64,000 nucleotides of DNA, taken from assembly GCF_020786625.1 (NCBI RefSeq), contig NZ_JAJGRC010000001.1, positions 1,266,946-1,330,945 of the forward strand. The letters run 5' to 3'. Of the stretch, positions 18,657 through 27,468 are shown one piece after another (position 1 is the stretch's first letter; every line of letters starts with the position of its first letter). The notes beneath the pieces are model-generated. The model was not told where the DNA came from. It did no database searches and worked only from the letters and a program-made list of their open reading frames with translations. The stretch is from Salinicoccus sp. RF5 (GTDB lineage: Bacteria > Bacillota > Bacilli > Staphylococcales > Salinicoccaceae). The translations under genes and the position numbers were made by a program.

Positions 18657-19064
18657 ATGGCTCACGCTTTCCTTGGCATACTTGTCGTTCTTTTATTGCT
18701 CCAGCTTGGTGCGTTCGCCAGAAAGAAGGGGGAACTCTCGAAAACGCATAAACTGTCACTGGATTGGCCCCTGTATTTATACATATTCACGGTCCTGCTG
18801 TCCATCATGTTCATCTTCGCAATCATCTACTATGTCATTTCCTTGAACACACCCATCCTGATCAATGGGACGAGCGGGGAAGAAGTCGTAAACTATACTT
18901 TCCTTCAGATACTCTACTACAGTGGGGTAACATTGTTATCTATAGGATACGGGGATTTCACACCCATCGGTCCAACGCGTTTCCTCTCCATCTTCCAGGC
19001 CTTTCTGGGAATCGTCATCCCCACCGTCATATTCATCAAAGAAATTACAAAAGACCGCACGTAG
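18657..19064 (+). CDS. Two-TM potassium channel (Ion_trans_2)
   Basis: 135-aa membrane protein with ATG 18657 after GGGGG (18646-18650). There is an N-terminal anchor helix (residues 3-20), then TM (~38-62), a pore loop and a second TM (~106-125). The pore sequence 'TLLSIGYGDFTP' contains the K+ selectivity filter IGYGD (96-100). No cytosolic RCK domain is attached, so it is a minimal channel like KcsA-type small proteins. Its final codons and stop lie inside the terminator hairpin. Confidence 0.88.
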   Translation: MAHAFLGILVVLLLLQLGAFARKKGELSKTHKLSLDWPLYLYIFTVLLSIMFIFAIIYYVISLNTPILINGTSGEEVVNYTFLQILYYSGVTLLSIGYGDFTPIGPTRFLSIFQAFLGIVIPTVIFIKEITKDRT

Positions 19065-19075
19065 CGGTCTTTTGT
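19047..19075. terminator. Bidirectional terminator overlapping the K+ channel stop codon
   Basis: ACAAAAGACCGC-ACGTA-GCGGTCTTTTGT, a perfect 12-bp stem. The channel gene's TAG (19062-19064) lies at the loop/stem junction, so both converging genes share a very compact end. Confidence 0.88.
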
Positions 19076-19078
19076 GTA

Positions 19079-20263
19079 TCATCCATTCAATTTTCGTTCA
19101 TATGCATCGATGATGCTGCTGACTGCACCATCCCCCGTGATGTTTGCTGCAGTACCGAAGCTGTCCTGAGCCATATAGAGCGCGATCATGAATGCCACGG
19201 CCGCTTCAGTGAAGCCCAGATTCGTCATGAGCACACCACTTGCTGCCATGATTGCACCACCCGGCACACCTGGAGCCGCAATCATTACGACGCCAAGCAG
19301 CATGATCGTCCCCAGCATCGTGAAGAAGCCTGGAAGTTCATAGTCCGGCAGAACAGACATGACTGCAATCGAACAGCTGACGATCGTAATGGTGCTTCCT
19401 GCGAGGTGGATATTGGCACAAAGCGGGATGACGAAGTCTGCAATCCTGTTGCGTATTCCATTCTCCTTCGTCTGCCTCAATGTAACTGGTATCGTGGCAG
19501 CACTGCTCATCGTACCCAGCGCTGTAAAGTAGGCGGGCATCATCGTCTTTATCATCTTGAATGGATTTTTTCCGAGCAATACGCCTGCTATCGTATACTG
19601 GACGGTGATCCAGACCCAGTGGAGCAGTATCGCCACAAGAAGTACGACACCGAATACGGCGAGCGTATCAAATACCGTTCCCTGCGATGCCATCCCTGCG
19701 AATACACCTGCAATATAGAAGGGAAGTATTGGAATGACGACCTTTTCTATCAGGAATTCGACAATGTTCTTTCCTTCTTCGAACCATTTCTGCATAAGCT
19801 CAGAACGCGTGATTGTAATGACGATTCCAAAAGCGAATGCCAGAACGAGCGCTGTGAGGATGTCCATGAGCGGTGCAATTTCAAACTCGAAGAACGGCTC
19901 GAGTCCTGCACCTTCCTCGGGGACACTTCCCCCATCAGTGATGCGCGGCATGACCATCATTGCGACCAGATATGCCAGGATGCCGGCACCGAGCGTCGAT
20001 ATGTATGCTGTGCCCAATGTTGCACCGACGACTTTGCCGGATCCTGCGCCGATCTTGGAAATTCCGTTGGCAATGAAGAAAAGGATGATCAATGGGATCA
20101 TGAAGAATATGAAGCTTCCCAGAATAGATTCCAGAGTAAGCAGCAGCCTGACCAGGAAAGCCAGTACCGATTCCATTCCCCCTGATGCATCCACACCATA
20201 ATACAGTGCACCGACCCCGATACCAACGACGATGCCGGCGATCAGCTTAAGTAACAGTTTCAC
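19079..20263 (-). CDS. Dicarboxylate/amino acid:cation symporter (DAACS family)
   Basis: 394-aa secondary transporter starting at GTG 20263 (GGGGGAA, 8 nt). Hallmarks of the glutamate/aspartate symporter fold are the serine-rich hairpin 'ALGTMSSAATIPVT', 'IVSCSIAVM' and the second hairpin 'APGVPGGAIMAASGVL', plus the TM8-like 'MYMAQDSFGTAANITGDGA' metal/substrate region. It probably couples Na+ or H+ to uptake of dicarboxylates, Glu/Asp or Ser/Thr. Confidence 0.9.
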   Translation of the reverse strand: MKLLLKLIAGIVVGIGVGALYYGVDASGGMESVLAFLVRLLLTLESILGSFIFFMIPLIILFFIANGISKIGAGSGKVVGATLGTAYISTLGAGILAYLVAMMVMPRITDGGSVPEEGAGLEPFFEFEIAPLMDILTALVLAFAFGIVITITRSELMQKWFEEGKNIVEFLIEKVVIPILPFYIAGVFAGMASQGTVFDTLAVFGVVLLVAILLHWVWITVQYTIAGVLLGKNPFKMIKTMMPAYFTALGTMSSAATIPVTLRQTKENGIRNRIADFVIPLCANIHLAGSTITIVSCSIAVMSVLPDYELPGFFTMLGTIMLLGVVMIAAPGVPGGAIMAASGVLMTNLGFTEAAVAFMIALYMAQDSFGTAANITGDGAVSSIIDAYERKLNG

Positions 20264-20357
20264 TAAAAATTCCCCCTATTTTCATATATTCCATCATACA
20301 TCTTACACTATAAGCAGAAGGAAAAAAACAAAATTCATGAATGCGCCTTCACCCTGC

Positions 20358-20864
20358 TCAGCCGAGCACCTTTTCGTAGGCGACATACCAGTCATCCGCG
20401 TTGTCATCGAGATGCAGCCTGCCCCTGAATATGTAGCCGTTCTTTTCGAACTGCTTCTGCATCCTTTCATTTTCAAGGGACGTGTCCGTATGGATGGCCC
20501 TACAGCCCTCCGCTTCAAGACGGTCTTCAACTTCCTCCATCATTTTACGGGCGATGCCCCGTCCTTGCCTTGAAGGATCCACTGCCATCCGATGCATCGC
20601 CCTGCTTTCTGCACGAACAACTTCCCATTCTATTTCGTCATATGCCTCGGGGTGGTCATCGTCTACAACGACAAAGCCATCCAGGATGCCGCCTTCTTCA
20701 TATACATAAAGCGACCCGGCTTCCACATCTTTCCTGAACCTGTTCATATCAGGATATTCCTCACTCCATTGGGTGTTGCCCGCACCAATCATCAGGGGAA
20801 CCACCTTCTCCTTTATTTCCATTACCCTCTCCAGATCTTCATATACCGCTTCTCTGATACTCAT
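20358..20864 (-). CDS. GNAT-family N-acetyltransferase
   Basis: 168 aa from ATG 20864 with AGGAGG at ~7 nt. The acetyl-CoA motif is 'MAVDPSRQGRGIARKMMEEVEDRL' (R/QxxGxG/A), followed by 'IHTDTSLENERMQKQFEKNGYIFRGRL', a common GNAT C-terminal half. The substrate is unknown. It is monocistronic between the symporter and a divergent small membrane protein. Confidence 0.9.
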   Translation of the reverse strand: MSIREAVYEDLERVMEIKEKVVPLMIGAGNTQWSEEYPDMNRFRKDVEAGSLYVYEEGGILDGFVVVDDDHPEAYDEIEWEVVRAESRAMHRMAVDPSRQGRGIARKMMEEVEDRLEAEGCRAIHTDTSLENERMQKQFEKNGYIFRGRLHLDDNADDWYVAYEKVLG

Positions 20865-20968
20865 ATCGAACCTCCTAGTTTTTCTATAATTCACTATTTT
20901 CTATTTTCTCATAGACACATTATAGTGTATAATATGGATGAAATGAATATGAAGGGGAATCTTACAAT

Positions 20969-21253
20969 ATGTTCAAGTTCGACAAATATACACTGCCCTA
21001 CCACATTACGAATATGATCTTCTATGTGTTCACACTGGCGGTAATCGGACTCATCTATGTCTATGTCTTCTACCCACCGCTTTCCGATGTCGCCACACAG
21101 GAGTTCTTCGCCAATTTTGGACTGCGGGAAATCGGCGGCCTGATCTTCTTCCTGCTGCTGATCATCACACCGCTGCTTGTCCTGTTTGGTGCAGTACACC
21201 ACCTATACAAGATCATCACATACAAACAGTCCCGCCGCACTGCTGCAGAATAG
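20969..21253 (+). CDS. Small two-TM membrane protein, unknown
   Basis: 94-aa protein not recognised as a named family. Helices span ~14-34 ('IFYVFTLAVIGLIYVYVFY') and ~54-77 ('IGGLIFFLLLIITPLLVLFGAV'), with a basic C-terminal tail ('YKQSRRTAAE'). GAAGGGGA precedes the ATG and a strong terminator follows at once, supporting a real transcription unit. Confidence 0.7.
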   Translation: MFKFDKYTLPYHITNMIFYVFTLAVIGLIYVYVFYPPLSDVATQEFFANFGLREIGGLIFFLLLIITPLLVLFGAVHHLYKIITYKQSRRTAAE

Positions 21254-21254
21254 G

Positions 21255-21282
21255 AAAAGGAGCCCTTTTGGGCTCCTTTTTT
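21255..21282 (+). terminator. Terminator (small membrane protein / queF end)
   Basis: AAAAGGAGCCC-TTTT-GGGCTCCTTTTTT, an 11-bp stem. It can also serve queF on the opposite strand. Confidence 0.88.
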
Positions 21283-21289
21283 CGTCAGT

Positions 21290-21778
21290 TCATCTATTAT
21301 CCACTTTTTCAGGATACATGTCATGGTTCATCATACGGTAGTCCGCCATTTCTTCATACTTGGTCCCCGGGCGGCCATAGTTGCAGTAGGGATCGATGGA
21401 GATGCCGCCACGCGGGGTGAATTTCCCCCATATTTCAATATATTTCGGATCCATCAGATTGACCAGGTCATCCATGATCATATTGACGCTGCTTTCATGG
21501 AATCCGCCGTGGTTCCTGTAACTGAAGAGGTAGAGCTTCAACGCTTTGCTTTCAACCATTTTGACATCCGGGATATAGCTGATATACAGCGTTGCAAAAT
21601 CAGGCTGTCCGGTTATCGGACATAAGGTCGTGAACTCCGGGCAGTTGAATTTGACGAAGTAGTCCCGTCCCGGATATTTGTTGTCGAATGTCTCAAGGAC
21701 ATCCGGATTGTAGTCAAAATCATATTTTACGTTCTGGTTCCCGAGAAGACTCAGGTCCTGTGTATTTTCTTCACTCAT
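21290..21778 (-). CDS. queF: NADPH-dependent 7-cyano-7-deazaguanine reductase
   Basis: 162-aa enzyme reducing preQ0 to preQ1 in queuosine biosynthesis, of the single-domain YkvM type. The nucleophile is Cys53 in '[17 protein letters not shown]'; '[13 protein letters not shown]' and '[14 protein letters not shown]' are also family motifs. ATG 21778 (AGGAG at ~8 nt) matches the S. aureus protein length. An in-frame ATG at 21823 inside the leader would add 15 residues but has poor spacing. A preQ1 riboswitch lies directly upstream, giving product feedback. Confidence 0.96.
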   Translation of the reverse strand: MSEENTQDLSLLGNQNVKYDFDYNPDVLETFDNKYPGRDYFVKFNCPEFTTLCPITGQPDFATLYISYIPDVKMVESKALKLYLFSYRNHGGFHESSVNMIMDDLVNLMDPKYIEIWGKFTPRGGISIDPYCNYGRPGTKYEEMADYRMMNHDMYPEKVDNR

Positions 21779-21825
21779 CTTTCCTGCTCCTTTTATACAT
21801 GGAGAAGCCGCGCAGCTCCCCATGT

Positions 21826-21866
21826 CTCCTAGTTTTTTTATAGAGGGTAGCTAAGGGACCTCTATA
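21826..21866 (-). promoter_or_regulatory. preQ1-I riboswitch of queF
   Basis: The minus strand shows TATAGAGG paired with CCTCTATA (8-bp P1). It encloses a loop containing TTAGCTAC and is followed by the A-rich tail AAAAAAACTAGGAG. This matches the class I preQ1 aptamer (AGAGGUUC..AGCUACACCCUCU-AUAAAAAACUAAGG). A 27-nt imperfect hairpin (21798-21824) lies between the aptamer and the queF ribosome site. It has no U-run, so control may act on translation. Confidence 0.88.
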
Positions 21867-21875
21867 TTGAATTTT

Positions 21876-22571
21876 CTACTCGCAACCGTCCTTGCCGCAG
21901 GATGCCCCTGCGTCCCCACTCATGTCGACGAGCGGCTGCTCTTCCTCATACGCCTTGTTGACCGCTTCAAGAAAAGCCTCTGGAGGCTGTGCACCGGACA
22001 CACCATACTTCCGGTTTATGACAAAGAACGGTACGCCCTGGGCACCCAGCCGTGTGGCTTCATTCTGATCTGAGATGACTGCTTCCTTATAGTCATTCGA
22101 GGCGAGCTTCTGCTCCACCGTCCCACGGTCCATGCCGAGGGTCTCGGCAATGTCTAGGAGCACTTCTGCATCAGCGACATTGCTGCCCTCTGTGAAGTAT
22201 GCATGATACAGATGCTCAAGTGCTTCGCCGTCCTTCCCTTCACCTTCCGCCATCTTGATCAGGCGGTGGGCGTCCATCGTATTGGAGGGGATGACCGCAT
22301 CCAGATTGAATTCGAGTCCGGCGGCTTCTGCTGCCCCGCTGACCTGCCTGTTCATCTCTTTTGCCTCTTCAAGGCTCTTTCCGTACTTTTTGGCCAGCAG
22401 TTCAGCCATGCTTGCGTCGGGTGCCATCGGTGCCGAAGGGTCGAGGCGGAAGCTTTTATGGATGACGTCCACCTCATCTTTCCCGCTGAACTGCTCAAGT
22501 CCCGCTTCAAAATTATGCTTTCCTATATAGCAGAACGGACATCCGATATCAGACCAGATTTCAATTTCCAT
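21876..22571 (-). CDS. DsbA-family oxidoreductase, FrnE-like
   Basis: 231-aa cytosolic thioredoxin-fold protein with the redox motif C11-P-F-C14, a helical insertion (~50-130) and the cis-Pro region 'GVPFFVINRKYGVSGAQPPE'. FrnE-type proteins are linked to disulphide handling and oxidative stress. The C-terminus has extra Cys residues ('ASCGKDGCE'), as in some FrnE proteins. AAGGAGG precedes the ATG. It sits between the queCDE and queF units in the same direction, with no obvious link to queuosine. Confidence 0.9.
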   Translation of the reverse strand: MEIEIWSDIGCPFCYIGKHNFEAGLEQFSGKDEVDVIHKSFRLDPSAPMAPDASMAELLAKKYGKSLEEAKEMNRQVSGAAEAAGLEFNLDAVIPSNTMDAHRLIKMAEGEGKDGEALEHLYHAYFTEGSNVADAEVLLDIAETLGMDRGTVEQKLASNDYKEAVISDQNEATRLGAQGVPFFVINRKYGVSGAQPPEAFLEAVNKAYEEEQPLVDMSGDAGASCGKDGCE

Positions 22572-22638
22572 AATCCTGCCTCCTTCACTGAATAAACCCT
22601 ATTCATAGTATAACATTTCAAGGAGCTGTCATCTCCCG

Positions 22639-23355
22639 TCAGACGCCCTGTTTATTGCTCCACAGCAGTGTATGAAGCTGCGGCAGCACTTTCGCATCAT
22701 TCATGCGCGGGTCCGCCATGGCCATGTCGACAAGCCGCTCATAGCGTTCCAGCAGTTTGAATGTATGGCCTTCAACATTGTCCCCCAGATAGGGGTTGCC
22801 GACCTGGAGATAGAAGTCCACATGCGGATATTTCCCGTGGACATCCGCTGCATACTCGAAATCCTTTTCATCGAAGACGACGACTTTGAGGTTGTAGTGG
22901 GCAGTACCTTCATCCAGACCGGCCATTACACGCTCCAGCTTTCTGAAGTCGGTATCCATCCCGGAACTTGGCGGTTTGGGGCTGATCGTCACATCATCGA
23001 TTACAGCAAGCCATTCCTGGAACACCGTCCCCTGCGTTTCCACAGCCAGCTTGATGCCGCGCGCCTTCGCCTTCTCCACAAAGTCCTGCATATTTTTCAG
23101 CAGTGCAGGGTTTCCTCCGGATATGGTCACATGATTATAGTTGCCAGGCGCAAGATGATCCAGCGCCGCCAATATATCATCGCCATCCATCATACGGATC
23201 TTGTCCTTCTGGCTGCCATCCCATGTGAAGGCGGAATCGCACCAGCTGCAGCTGTAGTCGCAGCCGGCCGTTCTGACGAACATGGTCTTCTGGCCGATGA
23301 CTGCACCTTCCCCCTGGAAGGTCGGACCGAAAATCTCTAGTACAGGCACTTTCAT
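22639..23355 (-). CDS. queE: 7-carboxy-7-deazaguanine synthase (radical SAM)
   Basis: 238-aa enzyme converting CPH4 to CDG in queuosine synthesis. The radical-SAM cluster is C32-x3-C36-x2-C39 ('CDYSCSWCD'); N-terminal 'PVLEIFGPTFQGEGAVIGQKTMFVR' and 'ISGGNPAL' are QueE hallmarks. The start overlaps the queD stop by one base. It is the last gene of queCDE; no clear terminator follows. Confidence 0.96.
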   Translation of the reverse strand: MKVPVLEIFGPTFQGEGAVIGQKTMFVRTAGCDYSCSWCDSAFTWDGSQKDKIRMMDGDDILAALDHLAPGNYNHVTISGGNPALLKNMQDFVEKAKARGIKLAVETQGTVFQEWLAVIDDVTISPKPPSSGMDTDFRKLERVMAGLDEGTAHYNLKVVVFDEKDFEYAADVHGKYPHVDFYLQVGNPYLGDNVEGHTFKLLERYERLVDMAMADPRMNDAKVLPQLHTLLWSNKQGV

Positions 23356-23771
23356 CAGTTCCGACGCTCCTTGGGACGATAGATCACATAGCTTGTCGGC
23401 GTCTCCCTCAGGTAGACCTGCAGGCAGACTGGCCGGTTGTCCAGTCCATCGACAAATTCCGCCACCATATCGTATATCGTCTCCGCCATGGTTTCCGTAG
23501 TCGGCGGGCGTTCCTGGAACCGCTCGTGTTCATTGAGCAGTGTATGGTCGAATGCATCGCTGATCAGGGATTTGAGCGACGAAAAGTTGACCAGGAATCC
23601 GAGGTCGTCAAGTTCATCACCGGCAATCGTGATGTTGACGAAGTAGGTATGACCGTGGACATTGCTGCATTTTCCAGCACGGTCATCAGGTATAAAGTGT
23701 GCTGCGGAGAAGTTCAAATCTTTGTTGAGTTCAAATCTATAATCATGATCAGGCGTTTTATAGCTCATCAT
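23355..23771 (-). CDS. queD: 6-carboxytetrahydropterin synthase
   Basis: 138-aa enzyme making 6-carboxy-tetrahydropterin from dihydroneopterin triphosphate. Zinc-binding histidines are in 'FSAAHFI' and 'NVHGHTY'; the catalytic 'CSNVHGH' Cys and 'DHTLLNE' are present. ATG 23771 forms an ATGA overlap with the queC stop; ATG 23768 is an equally good alternative. Confidence 0.95.
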   Translation of the reverse strand: MMSYKTPDHDYRFELNKDLNFSAAHFIPDDRAGKCSNVHGHTYFVNITIAGDELDDLGFLVNFSSLKSLISDAFDHTLLNEHERFQERPPTTETMAETIYDMVAEFVDGLDNRPVCLQVYLRETPTSYVIYRPKERRN

Positions 23772-24427
23772 TGCCACTCCTTTTCATTCAGATATGCCTG
23801 CAGTCCATCGTTCCTCAGCCTGCATGCCGGGCATTCGCCACACCCGTCTCCAATGACGCCCTCATAGCACGTCAAAGTTCTGTTCCTTATATAGTCGAGC
23901 TGTCCATATTCATCGGCCAGCGCCCATGTCTGTTTCTTGTCGAGCCACATCAGAGGTGTTTCGATGACGAAGTTCCGGTCCATCGCAAGATTGGCAGTGA
24001 CATTCATCGATTTGACGAAAATATCCCGGCAGTCCGGATAGCCGCTAAAGTCCGTCTCGCACACACCTGTAATGATCGTACCGGCTCCTGTCTGGTAGCC
24101 TAGGGCGGTGGCGAAGGACAGGAAGAGCATGTTTCGCGCTGGTACGAATGTGTTGGGCACGCCCTCATCCTCCGACTGGGTGATGTCCATGCCATGCTCG
24201 GTCAGTGCATTCGGGCTCAGCTGCCCAAGCAGCGACATATCAAGCACATGATGCTTGAGCCCCTGTTCCTCGGCAATGCTTTTTGCCACTTCTATCTCTT
24301 TGCTGTGGCGCTGTCCGTAATCAAATGTCACCAGTTCCACAGTTCTGTAATTTGCCAGAGCATGGAACATGCATGTCGTACTGTCCTGTCCGCCGGAGAA
24401 AACGACGAGCGCTTTGTTTCTGTCCAT
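23768..24427 (-). CDS. queC: 7-cyano-7-deazaguanine synthase
   Basis: 219-aa ATP-dependent enzyme turning CDG into preQ0. The PP-loop is 'FSGGQDSTT' (10-18) and the C-terminal zinc site is '[19 protein letters not shown]'. It is the first gene of the queC-queD-queE operon. The 179-nt upstream gap to the divergent gamma-glutamyltransferase gene holds a TATAAT-like element but no recognisable preQ1 aptamer. Confidence 0.96.
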   Translation of the reverse strand: MDRNKALVVFSGGQDSTTCMFHALANYRTVELVTFDYGQRHSKEIEVAKSIAEEQGLKHHVLDMSLLGQLSPNALTEHGMDITQSEDEGVPNTFVPARNMLFLSFATALGYQTGAGTIITGVCETDFSGYPDCRDIFVKSMNVTANLAMDRNFVIETPLMWLDKKQTWALADEYGQLDYIRNRTLTCYEGVIGDGCGECPACRLRNDGLQAYLNEKEWQ

Positions 24428-24606
24428 TCTTCATCTACCTCTCATCATTCGATATCCAATTATATGATTTTACCAATTTTTAAGGTGAATTTCCACTCTC
24501 CAAACCTTTTATTCCTCATCCTTCAGGCTGAAAGTTGTGTTTATCATTATACTTTTTAGGCTATGAAACTATATCTCGATTTAAAGAAGAACAGGAGAGA
24601 TTGATA

Positions 24607-26319
24607 ATGGCAAACCTGGAAAAGATTTTTAAAGCGCAGGAAAAATATTATGATACAGGCAATCAGATAAAAGGCGACACCGGCAGGTACGGGATGGTCG
24701 CAAGTGCCATCAAGGAGGCCACCCATGCGGGTAACCAGATGCTTGATCAGGGAGGCAATGCATTCGATGCACTCATTGCGGTGCAGCTCTCACTGGCAGT
24801 CGTTGAAGGTATGAATACCGGCATCGGCGCAGGCGGTTTCATCGTGTGCCACGAAGAGGAGAAGAATGAAACCAAAGTCATCAACGCACATTCGCGGGCG
24901 CCGGCGGAACTGGAGCCTGAATGTTTTGTAGATGATAACGGTGAAGTCATTCCTTTCGACAAACGGTCCACCCACGGAACTTCTGTCGGCGTTCCAGGCA
25001 TCATGAAAGGGCTGAAGCACCTGCATGAGCAATATGCTACGCTGCCCCTTGAAACATTGATTGCGCCTGCAATCGAACTTGCCGAATCTGATTTCCGTGT
25101 GAACTCTTTATGGGAACGTACACTCGACCTTTTCGACCATCGCCTCGGGGAAGAGGCACGCAAGAAATTCATGCAGGACGGCAAGCCGCTCAGGGAAGGC
25201 GATACCATCGTCCAGCCTGAACTTGCGAAAACTTTGAAGATCATCAGGGACGAAGGGTTCGATTCCGTATATGAAGGTGAGATTGCAGATGCCATCGTAG
25301 AGGCCGTCCAGGACCAGGGCGGAGTCATGACCCATCAGGATCTCATCAACTACCATGTCAAAATTGAAGAACCGTTATGGAGCCGCTACAGAGGCTACGA
25401 CATAGCGACGCCTGCCCCACCAAGCGGTGGCGGCATCGCAGTAGCCCAGCAGTTGAAAATACTCGAAAAACTCGATATTTCACAATATGATCCGCATTCC
25501 GTTGAAAAATACCATCTGCTTGCCCAGACGATGCAGCTCGCCCTTGCGGATAAGAATACGCACATCGGTGATGCAGACTTCCACGAACTCCCGATGGATG
25601 GCCTGATGGATGAGGAGTATATAACAGAACGCATTCAGCTGATCTCCGAAGAAAACAACGCCAGAACTTATGAAGCGGGAGACCCTTGGAAATATCAGCC
25701 AGGCAGGGACGGTACGATTGAAACCGACAGATATGCAGGCAATGAAGGGATGGAGACGACCCACTTCACTGCGGTGGATCAATGGGGCAATGTCGCTGCC
25801 TGCACATCTTCCATAGAACGCATCTATGGTTCAGGCATCATGGTGCCCGGCTACGGGTTCATCATGAACAACGACCTTACAGATTTCGAAGCTGAGCCGG
25901 GACAGGTCAATGAACCGAACGGCCATAAGTATCCGACAAGCTCCAAATGCCCAACGATACTGTTCCACGAAGGGAAGCCGTTCTTCACACTCGGTTCACC
26001 AGGGGCACAGACAATCGTCGCCTCCGTTGCCCAGACGATCATCAACATCATAGATTACAACATGTCCCTTGATGAAGCGATCAAGGATGCAAGAATCTAT
26101 GTGACCCATGATCTTGATACACAGTGGGAGGATGGCCTCGAAAAAGAAGTACTTGAATCACTCAAGAAGCTTGGCTATTCATTCGACCAGTCGTTCAGGG
26201 AACAGACTGCAGACACCCGTCTCGGCGATGTACAGGCGATCATGATCGACCAGACGAACGGCCATAAGCTCTATGGTGCAGCCGACTCGCCGCGCCCGGG
26301 CGGTGCAGAAGGCCTGTAG
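24607..26319 (+). CDS. Gamma-glutamyltransferase family protein, no signal peptide
   Basis: 570-aa Ntn-hydrolase of the GGT family. ATG 24607 follows AGGAGA. Family motifs are 'GGNAFDALIAVQLSLAVVEG', 'GIGAGGF', 'PAPPSGGG' and the self-cleavage site before Thr384 in 'ETTHFTAVDQWGNV'. The C-terminal 'SPRPGGAEG' lacks the usual longer tail. No secretion signal precedes the enzyme, unlike B. subtilis GGT, so a cytosolic role (gamma-glutamyl peptide or glutathione-like turnover) is inferred. It is divergent from queC and followed by a very long inverted repeat. Confidence 0.88.
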   Translation: MANLEKIFKAQEKYYDTGNQIKGDTGRYGMVASAIKEATHAGNQMLDQGGNAFDALIAVQLSLAVVEGMNTGIGAGGFIVCHEEEKNETKVINAHSRAPAELEPECFVDDNGEVIPFDKRSTHGTSVGVPGIMKGLKHLHEQYATLPLETLIAPAIELAESDFRVNSLWERTLDLFDHRLGEEARKKFMQDGKPLREGDTIVQPELAKTLKIIRDEGFDSVYEGEIADAIVEAVQDQGGVMTHQDLINYHVKIEEPLWSRYRGYDIATPAPPSGGGIAVAQQLKILEKLDISQYDPHSVEKYHLLAQTMQLALADKNTHIGDADFHELPMDGLMDEEYITERIQLISEENNARTYEAGDPWKYQPGRDGTIETDRYAGNEGMETTHFTAVDQWGNVAACTSSIERIYGSGIMVPGYGFIMNNDLTDFEAEPGQVNEPNGHKYPTSSKCPTILFHEGKPFFTLGSPGAQTIVASVAQTIINIIDYNMSLDEAIKDARIYVTHDLDTQWEDGLEKEVLESLKKLGYSFDQSFREQTADTRLGDVQAIMIDQTNGHKLYGAADSPRPGGAEGL

Positions 26320-26349
26320 CAATGAATTGAATAATTTTTGACAGGTGTA

Positions 26350-26410
26350 AAAAGTCCTTTCAAATGCATTGTTTAATTGATATAATAAACAATTGCATGA
26401 AAGGACTTTT
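26350..26410. repeat. Long inverted repeat between ggt-like gene and trhO (terminator/promoter overlap)
   Basis: AAAAGTCCTTTCA.ATGCA.TTGTTTA and its complement form ~24-bp arms with one mismatch and one bulge, followed by TTTTATT. It can terminate the gamma-glutamyltransferase transcript. The loop region holds TATAAT (26381-26386) with TTTCAA 17 nt upstream (26358-26363), a likely trhO promoter lying inside the repeat. Confidence 0.65.
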
Positions 26411-26466
26411 ATTCCATGCAACTATCAGGTATATCCTGCAAATATAATTGATAGGTGGAAAAGACA

Positions 26467-27423
26467 ATGAAATACCAAGTTTTACTCTATTACTACTACA
26501 CAGACATTGAAGATCCCGAGGGATTCTCATCGGAGCACCTTGAGCTGTGCAAAAGCATGAACCTCAAAGGGCGCATCCTGGTCGCGAACGAAGGTATAAA
26601 CGGCACCGTATCCGGCACCTTGGAAGATACCGAAAAGTATATGGAATACATGAAGAATCATCCACTTTTCGATGGCATCGTGTTCAAAATCGATCCGTCT
26701 GAAGGCCACACCTTCAAGAAGATGCATGTACGTCCCCGTCCTGAGCTCGTCAACCTCAGCCTTGAGGATGACATCAATCCCCGTGAAATGACGGGTGAAT
26801 ACCTCGAACCAAAGGATTTCTATGCGCAGATGCAGGACGAAAATACGATTGTCCTCGATGCAAGGAACACTTATGAGTATGATGTCGGCCATTTCCGTGG
26901 CGCCATCCGTCCGGATGTGGAGACATTCCGGGAACTTCCGGAATGGGTGAGGGAGAACCGCGATATGCTCGAAGGCAAACGCATCCTGACATACTGCACC
27001 GGCGGCATACGCTGCGAGAAGTTTTCAGGCTGGCTCAAGCGTGAAGGATTTGAAGATGTCGGACAGCTCCATGGCGGCATCGCAACATACGGCAAAGACC
27101 CTGAAGTCAAAGGGCAGAACTGGGATGGCATGATGTATGTCTTCGATGAAAGGCTGACCGTACCCGTAAATCAGGTGGAACACAATGTCGTCGGCAGAGA
27201 TCATTTCGACGGCACACCATGCGAACGCTACATCAACTGTGCAAATCCGGAATGCAACGACCAGATCCTCGCTTCAGAGGAAAATGAAGCGAAGCACCTT
27301 GGCGGTTGCTCCCTGGAATGTACAAAGCACCCGAGAAACAGATATGTCATTGAAAATGATCTGTCGGCAGAAGAAGTCGATGCACAGATAAAAGTGCTCG
27401 AAGAAGAAGCATACGCCAAATAA
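26467..27423 (+). CDS. trhO: tRNA uridine(34) hydroxylase, rhodanese-family
   Basis: 318-aa YbfQ/YceA-type protein needed for 5-hydroxyuridine at tRNA position 34. It has an N-terminal acylphosphatase-like domain ('[16 protein letters not shown]'), a central rhodanese domain with the active loop 'CTGGIRCEK', and a C-terminal Cys-rich zinc-like region ('[12 protein letters not shown]', '[13 protein letters not shown]'). ATG 26467 follows GGTGG at 8 nt. Confidence 0.94.
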   Translation: MKYQVLLYYYYTDIEDPEGFSSEHLELCKSMNLKGRILVANEGINGTVSGTLEDTEKYMEYMKNHPLFDGIVFKIDPSEGHTFKKMHVRPRPELVNLSLEDDINPREMTGEYLEPKDFYAQMQDENTIVLDARNTYEYDVGHFRGAIRPDVETFRELPEWVRENRDMLEGKRILTYCTGGIRCEKFSGWLKREGFEDVGQLHGGIATYGKDPEVKGQNWDGMMYVFDERLTVPVNQVEHNVVGRDHFDGTPCERYINCANPECNDQILASEENEAKHLGGCSLECTKHPRNRYVIENDLSAEEVDAQIKVLEEEAYAK

Positions 27424-27466
27424 AAGAGGACCCCTCATCCAACATAGATTGGATGAGGGGTCTTTT
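27422..27466. terminator. Bidirectional terminator
   Basis: AAAAGAGGACCCCTCATCCAA / TTGGATGAGGGGTCTTTT, an ~18-bp stem between the converging trhO and reductase genes. Confidence 0.9.
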
Positions 27467-27468
27467 CA

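Noticed and set aside
18764..20185. 473-aa plus-strand ORF
   Set aside because: It runs through the K+ channel gene and antisense to the DAACS symporter. The translation is His/Cys-rich nonsense with no domain.
21779..21823. Extended QueF start at 21823
   Set aside because: SD-to-ATG spacing is only about two bases and the extra residues have no counterpart in relatives; kept only as a question under findings.
24428..24560. Second preQ1 riboswitch upstream of queC
   Set aside because: An AAGGT...ACCTT stem with an A-rich tail is present, but the loop lacks the conserved AGCUAC segment, so I do not call it.
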